Shown: positions 33,505 to 37,723 of the stretch, piece by piece
Layout of the letters: every line of letters begins with the position of its first letter
How positions within the stretch are numbered: position 1 is the first letter of the stretch
NCBI GenBank assembly: GCA_028825475.1
Contig: JAPKAB010000023.1
Location: 1 to 37,723, forward strand
Origin: Ascidiaceihabitans sp.
GTDB taxonomy: Bacteria; Pseudomonadota; Alphaproteobacteria; Rhodobacterales; Rhodobacteraceae
Direction: 5' to 3'
Length of the DNA: 37,723 nucleotides
Notes under the pieces: model-generated
Database searches by the model: none
What the model saw: the letters and a program-made list of their open reading frames with translations, nothing else
What the model was told of the DNA's origin: nothing
Made by a program: the position numbers and the translations under genes

Positions 33505-34323
33505 TTAGCGAAGCTTCATGTGGCGGTTCACGTCTTTGTACAAAAGATAGCGGAACCGTCCGGGACCACCCGCATAACAGGCTTGCGGGCAGAAGGCGCG
33601 CAACCACATGTAATCGCCTGCTTCGACCTCAACCCAGTCACTGTTCAGGCGATAGGCTGCTTTACCTTCAAGCACATAAAGCCCGTGTTCCATCACATGG
33701 GTTTCTAGGAACGGGATCACACCACCTGGTTCAAAGGTCACGATGTTGACGTGCATGTCGTGGCGCAGATCGGTTGGTTCCACAAACCGCGTAGTCGCCC
33801 AACGTCCTTCGGTATCTGGCATGACGTTTGGGGCGACATCCTGTTCGTTGGTGATAATAACCTCGGGGTAGGGCAGGCCCTCAACTGGCTCGTACGCTTT
33901 GCGAATCCAGTGGAAACGCAACATTTCATCGGTCGTGTTGTGCAGCGTCCAATCCGTGGCAGGGGGTAAAAATGCGTACCCACCTTCTGTCAACGTATGC
34001 AGCTTGCCGTCAACGGTTAGGCTGGCACTTCCCTCGACAACAAACAATACACCCTCTGCCCCTTCATCTAACTCGGGACGGTCAGACCCACCTCCGGGTG
34101 AAACCTCCATGATGTACTGCGAAAATGTTTCGGCGAAACCGCTTAGGGGGCGGGCAATTACCCAAAGGCGTGTTTTCTCCCAGAATGGCAAGAAACTGGT
34201 TACAATGTCGCGCATCGTGCCTTTGGGGATGACAGCGTAGGCATCGGTGAAAACTGCGCGATCGGTCAGCAGTTGATCTTGGCCTGGATGGCCCCCTGTG
34301 GGTGCGTAATACTTTGGCGACAT
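33505..34323 (-). CDS. allE: (S)-ureidoglycine aminohydrolase, bicupin
   Basis: Converts ureidoglycine to ureidoglycolate and ammonia. The 272-residue protein has two cupin domains. The second holds the Mn site (IPFLETHVMEHGLYVLEGK with Glu and His ligands, then FCPQACYAGG with Gln). The opening YYAPTGGHPGQDQLLTDRA and AVIPKGTMRDIVTS are characteristic of the AllE/YlbA/UGlyAH group. The frame extends to a TTG at 34335, but the ATG at 34323 has GAGG 6 bases upstream and gives the usual N-terminus. It faces allA tail-to-tail. Confidence 0.93.
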   Translation of the reverse strand: MSPKYYAPTGGHPGQDQLLTDRAVFTDAYAVIPKGTMRDIVTSFLPFWEKTRLWVIARPLSGFAETFSQYIMEVSPGGGSDRPELDEGAEGVLFVVEGSASLTVDGKLHTLTEGGYAFLPPATDWTLHNTTDEMLRFHWIRKAYEPVEGLPYPEVIITNEQDVAPNVMPDTEGRWATTRFVEPTDLRHDMHVNIVTFEPGGVIPFLETHVMEHGLYVLEGKAAYRLNSDWVEVEAGDYMWLRAFCPQACYAGGPGRFRYLLYKDVNRHMKLR

Positions 34324-34410
34324 GAAAAACCTCAATTTGTGTTGTTCTATGTAGGGTCGCTATCCGCTTAATATCCACCCGCAATCGAACGAAGGCACTG
34401 TTCGTGTGGA

Positions 34411-34423
34411 TTTGATAATCAAA
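34411..34423. promoter_or_regulatory. Small palindrome upstream of the SDR operon
   Basis: TTTGAT-A-ATCAAA is a perfect palindrome with 6-bp arms in the region between allE and the SDR gene. It may be an operator for either direction. No regulator can be assigned from sequence. Confidence 0.35.
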
Positions 34424-34467
34424 CGATCGAAGCGATGGGTAAAAAGAAGGCTATACAATCCATAGAT

Positions 34468-34490
34468 ATTGGTTATCAATCATAACTAAT
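34468..34490. promoter_or_regulatory. Candidate MarR operator upstream of the SDR operon
   Basis: Arms ATTGGTTAT and ATAACTAAT (one mismatch in nine) flank CAATC, forming a 23-bp near-palindrome that ends 17 bases before the SDR start codon. MarR-family dimers bind palindromes of this size overlapping promoters. The operon encodes its own MarR regulator (36054-36554), so autoregulation is plausible. Confidence 0.5.
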
Positions 34491-34507
34491 TATCTAGGGA
34501 GCGCGGT

Positions 34508-35272
34508 ATGGAAATTTCAGGACAAATGGCATTGGTCAGTGGTGGCGGCAGCGGACTGGGAGCGGCGACTGCACGCCATCTCGCCAGCTTGGGCGCCAAA
34601 GTGGCAATCCTTGATTTTGATATTACCCGTGCACAAGCGGTTGCTGAAGAAATTGGTGGCGTGGCTGTTCAAGCCGATGTTGGGGATGAAACAGCTGTGA
34701 ATGTGGCTATGGAAAGCGCGTCTGAGCAACTTGGCAACGTTGCGCGGATCGCAGTAAACTGCGCAGGCGTTGGTTTAGCAGCCCGCATTGTTGGACGCGA
34801 AGGTAAGCTGTCCTTTGACGTTTTCGAAAAGACCCTGCGCGTCAACCTATTTGGGACTTATAATGTAATGAGCCATGCCGCACGGCGTATGGCCGAACTT
34901 GAGCCGCTTGATGACAGCGAACGCGGCGTGATCATCAATACCGCTTCCGTTGCCTTTGAAGATGGCCAGTTGGGCCAAGCAGCCTATGCCGCATCCAAAG
35001 GTGCAATTGCATCAATGTGTTTGCCAGCCGCGCGTGAGCTGGCCCAATCGGGTGTCCGTGTCATGGCTATCGCACCTGGGCTGTTCCAGACCCCAATGAT
35101 GGAAGGGCTGCCTCCAGAAGTAACATCAAAGATTACAGCAAACATTCCGTTTCCTGCCCGTTTGGGTGCGCCCGAGGAATACGCGTTGTTGGCCGCACAG
35201 ATCGTAAATAATAGGTTCCTCAATGGCACCACAATCAGGTTGGATGGGGCTGTTCGCCTACCACCGCGTTAA
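34508..35272 (+). CDS. Short-chain dehydrogenase (3-hydroxyacyl-CoA dehydrogenase type)
   Basis: A 254-residue SDR. The NAD-binding motif is SGGGSGLGAA (about 11-20) followed by the acidic residue in LDFD, which favours NAD over NADP. NCAGVG is present, and the catalytic Ser-Tyr-Lys set lies in IINTASVAFEDGQLGQ and AAYAASKGAI. The sequence resembles type II 3-hydroxyacyl-CoA dehydrogenases (HSD17B10-like; 'APGLFQTPM' near the end). With the crotonase and acyl-CoA ligase genes it would form a beta-oxidation-like side-chain pathway. GGGAGC precedes the ATG; the crotonase follows after 9 bases. Confidence 0.9.
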   Translation: MEISGQMALVSGGGSGLGAATARHLASLGAKVAILDFDITRAQAVAEEIGGVAVQADVGDETAVNVAMESASEQLGNVARIAVNCAGVGLAARIVGREGKLSFDVFEKTLRVNLFGTYNVMSHAARRMAELEPLDDSERGVIINTASVAFEDGQLGQAAYAASKGAIASMCLPAARELAQSGVRVMAIAPGLFQTPMMEGLPPEVTSKITANIPFPARLGAPEEYALLAAQIVNNRFLNGTTIRLDGAVRLPPR

Positions 35273-35281
35273 GGGAACGTT

Positions 35282-36049
35282 ATGTCAGAACCGATGCTGA
35301 AAATTTCTGTCGGCGGCACGATCGCAACCCTAACGATGAATCGACACGACAAACGTAACGCAATGTGTGAAGCGCTTTTGGGCGACTTGGACACCTTCTT
35401 TTCCAACCCACCAAAAGAGGTGCGCGTTGTTATTATAACAGGCATCGCGGGCCACTATTGTTCAGGTTTGGATCTGTCTGAACACGTGCATCGTTCAGCC
35501 GAAGAAAATCTATATCACTCCCGTGCATGGCATGGCGTGATGGAGAAAATACAGTTTGGTGGCTTGGCAGTTGTCTCAGCAATGTTCGGTGCCGTCATCG
35601 GTGGTGGGATTGAGATAGCAGCGGCCACCCATGTTCGCATTGCAGAACCTTCAACTATCTTTCAGCTACCAGAAGGAAGCCGCGGTATCTTTGTTGGTGG
35701 TGGTGCCACCGCTCGCGTTGGACGCCTGATTGGCGCCGACCGTATGACCGAGATGATGCTGACTGGTCGCAAATATAATGCAGATGAGGGGTTGGCCTTG
35801 GGCCTCACTCATTACTCCGTTGGTGAAGGTGAAGAATTGGAACTTGCGCAGCAATTGGCTGGCAAGATTTCTCGGAATGCGCCCCTGTCAAATTACATGA
35901 TGATCCAATCGATCTCACGGATCAACGACATGTCTCAAAGCGATGGTTTGTTCACAGAATCCTTGGTTGCGGCGATGTCCCAAACAACACCGGACGCCGA
36001 AGAGGGGTTAAAGGCCTTTCTTGAAAAACGCGCGCCAAAGTTCCGGTGA
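35282..36049 (+). CDS. Enoyl-CoA hydratase/isomerase family protein (crotonase)
   Basis: A 255-residue crotonase-fold protein. The two oxyanion-hole segments are GHYCSGLDL (about 59-67) and GAVIGGGIEI (about 104-113), and a probable acid/base Glu lies in QLPEGSRGI. It likely hydrates or otherwise processes an enoyl-CoA formed by the neighbouring ligase. Feruloyl-CoA hydratase/lyases are also in this family, but the sequence does not clearly identify one. Second gene of the SDR-crotonase-marR-ligase operon. Confidence 0.9.
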   Translation: MSEPMLKISVGGTIATLTMNRHDKRNAMCEALLGDLDTFFSNPPKEVRVVIITGIAGHYCSGLDLSEHVHRSAEENLYHSRAWHGVMEKIQFGGLAVVSAMFGAVIGGGIEIAAATHVRIAEPSTIFQLPEGSRGIFVGGGATARVGRLIGADRMTEMMLTGRKYNADEGLALGLTHYSVGEGEELELAQQLAGKISRNAPLSNYMMIQSISRINDMSQSDGLFTESLVAAMSQTTPDAEEGLKAFLEKRAPKFR

Positions 36050-36053
36050 TTTG

Positions 36054-36554
36054 ATGGGCAAAGCGGTCTCCAAAAAGGGTGAACAGCCCAGTGTCGACAA
36101 GACAAACTTTGAGACGCTCAATGGGTTCACGGGCTATCATCTGAAACGGGCCACCAACCTGATGATGTCTGATTTGAACGCAACGTTGAAACCGTTTGAG
36201 TTACGCCTCTTATCCTACACGGCACTGGTTTTGGTCGTTGATAACCCGCGCATTAGAATGTCGCAATTGGCGGCGGCGATGGATGTTGAACGCCCGAATA
36301 TGGTTGTGATTGTTGATGCGCTGGAAAGCCGTAAACTGATCAGCCGCCAACGCCTCGAAACTGACCGCCGCGCCTATGCTTTGAACATCACGCTGGCTGG
36401 GCGACGCTTGTATGAAAAAGCAACCGTGGCGGTGCGCGCACATGAAGAGCGCCTAACGCGCCAACTTGATACACAGACCCGTGAAAAAGTTATTGAAGCT
36501 ATGAAATTGATCCAAAAAATCGGGGAGTTGCGCACACATGAAACGTACAACTGA
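36054..36554 (+). CDS. MarR-family transcriptional regulator
   Basis: A 166-residue MarR protein. It has N-terminal dimerisation helices (GYHLKRATNLMMSDLNATL), a winged helix-turn-helix (MSQLAAAMDVERPNMVVIVD, SRKLISRQRLETDRRAYAL wing) and C-terminal helices. The ATG at 36054 lies 4 bases after the crotonase stop; an alternative ATG at 36021 would overlap that gene. Members that sit with hydroxycinnamoyl-CoA genes sense the CoA-thioester. The likely operator is the palindrome at 34468-34490. It overlaps the ligase gene by 17 bp. Confidence 0.9.
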   Translation: MGKAVSKKGEQPSVDKTNFETLNGFTGYHLKRATNLMMSDLNATLKPFELRLLSYTALVLVVDNPRIRMSQLAAAMDVERPNMVVIVDALESRKLISRQRLETDRRAYALNITLAGRRLYEKATVAVRAHEERLTRQLDTQTREKVIEAMKLIQKIGELRTHETYN

Positions 36555-37723
36555 ATTTTTGAAACACGCCGTAACACGCATCGATCGTGATGATGGTACA
36601 ATTCTTCTCACCTCAGATTATACATTGGGGCCTGTGACGGATCGCACTGGCGACTGGTTGCACAATTGGGCGGACAAGGCTGGTGATCGCGTTTTCATTG
36701 CTTGCACGTGGAATGGGGCCACAAACCCCCATTTTGATTATGTCAGGTAACGGGGTTGATCACGGCTTGCTCACATTGGCCGCGCAATATGTTGGCGTTC
36801 CAACGGTTCCGGTGGCGGAACAGTATTCACTGATAACAGGTGCACATGGGCGATTACAACACGCCATACAGCTAGTGCGCCCCAAGATGGCATATGTCAT
36901 TGATGCCGAACAATACGCCACCGCTATCGTCCATCCCGCCTTGAAAGATGTGGAAATCGTTGCAACCAGAACAGGGCAGGCGGGTAATGTTACGCCATTT
37001 GATAGCCTTCTGGCTGGTGACAACAGCGTTGATGTTGATGCCGCCTTTGCATCTGTCACACCAGATACCGTTGCTAAAATTTTGATGACCAGTGGTTCCA
37101 CATCTTTACCAAAAGGTGTCCTGACCACCCAAAAAACGATGTGCGTGAATCAAGCGCAATTGGCGGATTCATTACCGTTTCTACGCGCCCGTCCGCCGCG
37201 CATTGTGGATTGGCTGCCATGGAATCACGTTTTTGGCGGGTCCCACAATTTCAATATGATACTTGCAAATGGTGGCAGTTTATACATTGATGATGGTAAA
37301 CCCGTTAAGAGATTGTTTGATCGTACCCTCGAAAACCACGCGCTGATGACGGGCAATATTGTTTTCAACGTGCCAATGGGTTTTTCAATGTTGCTGGAAA
37401 GTTTGCGCAAAGATGCAGACTTGTGCCAACGGTTTTTTGAAAACCTAGATATGGTATTTTACGCAGGTGCATCTCTTCCACAAGATGTTTGGGAAGGTTT
37501 CGAAACCCTCGCGATGGAAGTTATGGGGGAAGTACCCCTTATGACCTCATCATGGGGCCTGACCGAAACAGCACCGGCAACAATGATCCAACAAGAACCA
37601 ACCGAAAGTTCCGGCGTCATTTGAGTGCCGATGACAGGAGTGATGCTGAAATTGATCCCCGACAGCGGTATGCGCTGTGAGGTCCGGGCTAAGGGACCAA
37701 ACATCATGGATGGGTATTTTGAG
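36538..37723 (+). pseudogene. Feruloyl-CoA synthetase-like AMP-binding ligase, broken (runs off window)
   Basis: This is an ANL-superfamily acyl/aryl-CoA ligase resembling feruloyl-CoA synthetases, but disrupted twice. The first frame (from ATG 36538) reads normally to GDRVFIA (about 36702), then runs through junk to TAA at 36748. The rest continues in another frame as LLARGMGPQTPILIMSGNG, so about 25 residues normally lying between these parts are missing. That frame holds the AMP-binding P-loop TSGSTSLPKG and SSWGLTETAPA. It meets TGA at 37622-37624 where relatives have Gly (SGVI-G-VP), and the same frame then continues VPMTGVMLKLIP and GPNIM to the edge. Two independent lesions argue for a pseudogene. 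Confidence 0.88.

Noticed and set aside
37622-37624. TGA in the ligase as a selenocysteine or programmed read-through codon
   Set aside because: The position is normally Gly, no SECIS-like structure is apparent, and the gene is already broken upstream. A nonsense mutation is simpler.
1-37723. CRISPR arrays, tRNA or rRNA genes, insertion sequences, prophage or integrase genes
   Set aside because: None was seen. No regular short repeats, transposase motifs or tRNA-like folds were recognised on either strand.

Overview
The window looks like a chromosomal stretch from an alphaproteobacterium, most likely a marine Rhodobacteraceae (roseobacter-group) member. This rests on the gene repertoire and protein style: an HvrA-type H-NS homolog, an EPS-associated MarR regulator, a membrane-bound urate hydroxylase PuuD with a C-terminal cytochrome c domain, a PuuE-UraD fusion, a short alphaproteobacterial-type isopentenyl-diphosphate isomerase, and feruloyl-CoA synthetase-type genes. 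No rRNA, tRNA, CRISPR array, IS element or phage gene was recognised.

Left region (1-6775): the edge of a surface-polysaccharide locus. A HigA antitoxin (partial) and a stub of its HigB toxin abut galE. Then come phosphomannomutase, an EPS-type MarR regulator, a divergent RfaH/NusG-like antiterminator, a WecA-like initiating sugar-phosphate transferase and an H-NS homolog. The spacers are AT-rich. One holds a decayed second copy of the WecA-like gene (about 6061-6432, three in-frame stops). The two divergent regulatory genes share a 17-bp motif that I read as a candidate operator.

Middle region (6776-21093): a CopA copper ATPase, then a catabolic and transport block. The block has a class V aminotransferase-fold enzyme and an alpha-methylacyl-CoA racemase-type CaiB protein (overlapping genes), and a PAS-LuxR regulator facing a 22-bp palindrome. 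A long collinear set follows: M20 amidohydrolase, Dpp-type ABC transporter (binding protein, two permeases, one fused double ATPase), cupin, P1/S58 self-processing aminopeptidase and TTC38-like TPR protein. Together they suggest uptake and hydrolysis of an unusual peptide- or amide-like compound, possibly with a stereochemical inversion step. The substrate is not evident from sequence.

Region 21094-25715: a gene-poor spacer with strong inverted repeats, then cytochrome c, idi, and the glpD-glpK pair (4-bp overlap).

Region 25712-34323: two FAH-family enzymes, a creatinase with all catalytic residues, and a purine-degradation cluster (puuD, LysR regulator, hiuH, puuE-uraD fusion, allA, ureidoglycine aminohydrolase). 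The cluster covers urate to glyoxylate except the allantoate amidohydrolase step. With creatinase it forms a nitrogen-scavenging block for urate and creatine.

Right end (34508-37723): an operon of SDR dehydrogenase, crotonase, MarR regulator and a feruloyl-CoA synthetase-like gene. The last gene is broken by an internal out-of-frame deletion and by an in-frame TGA.
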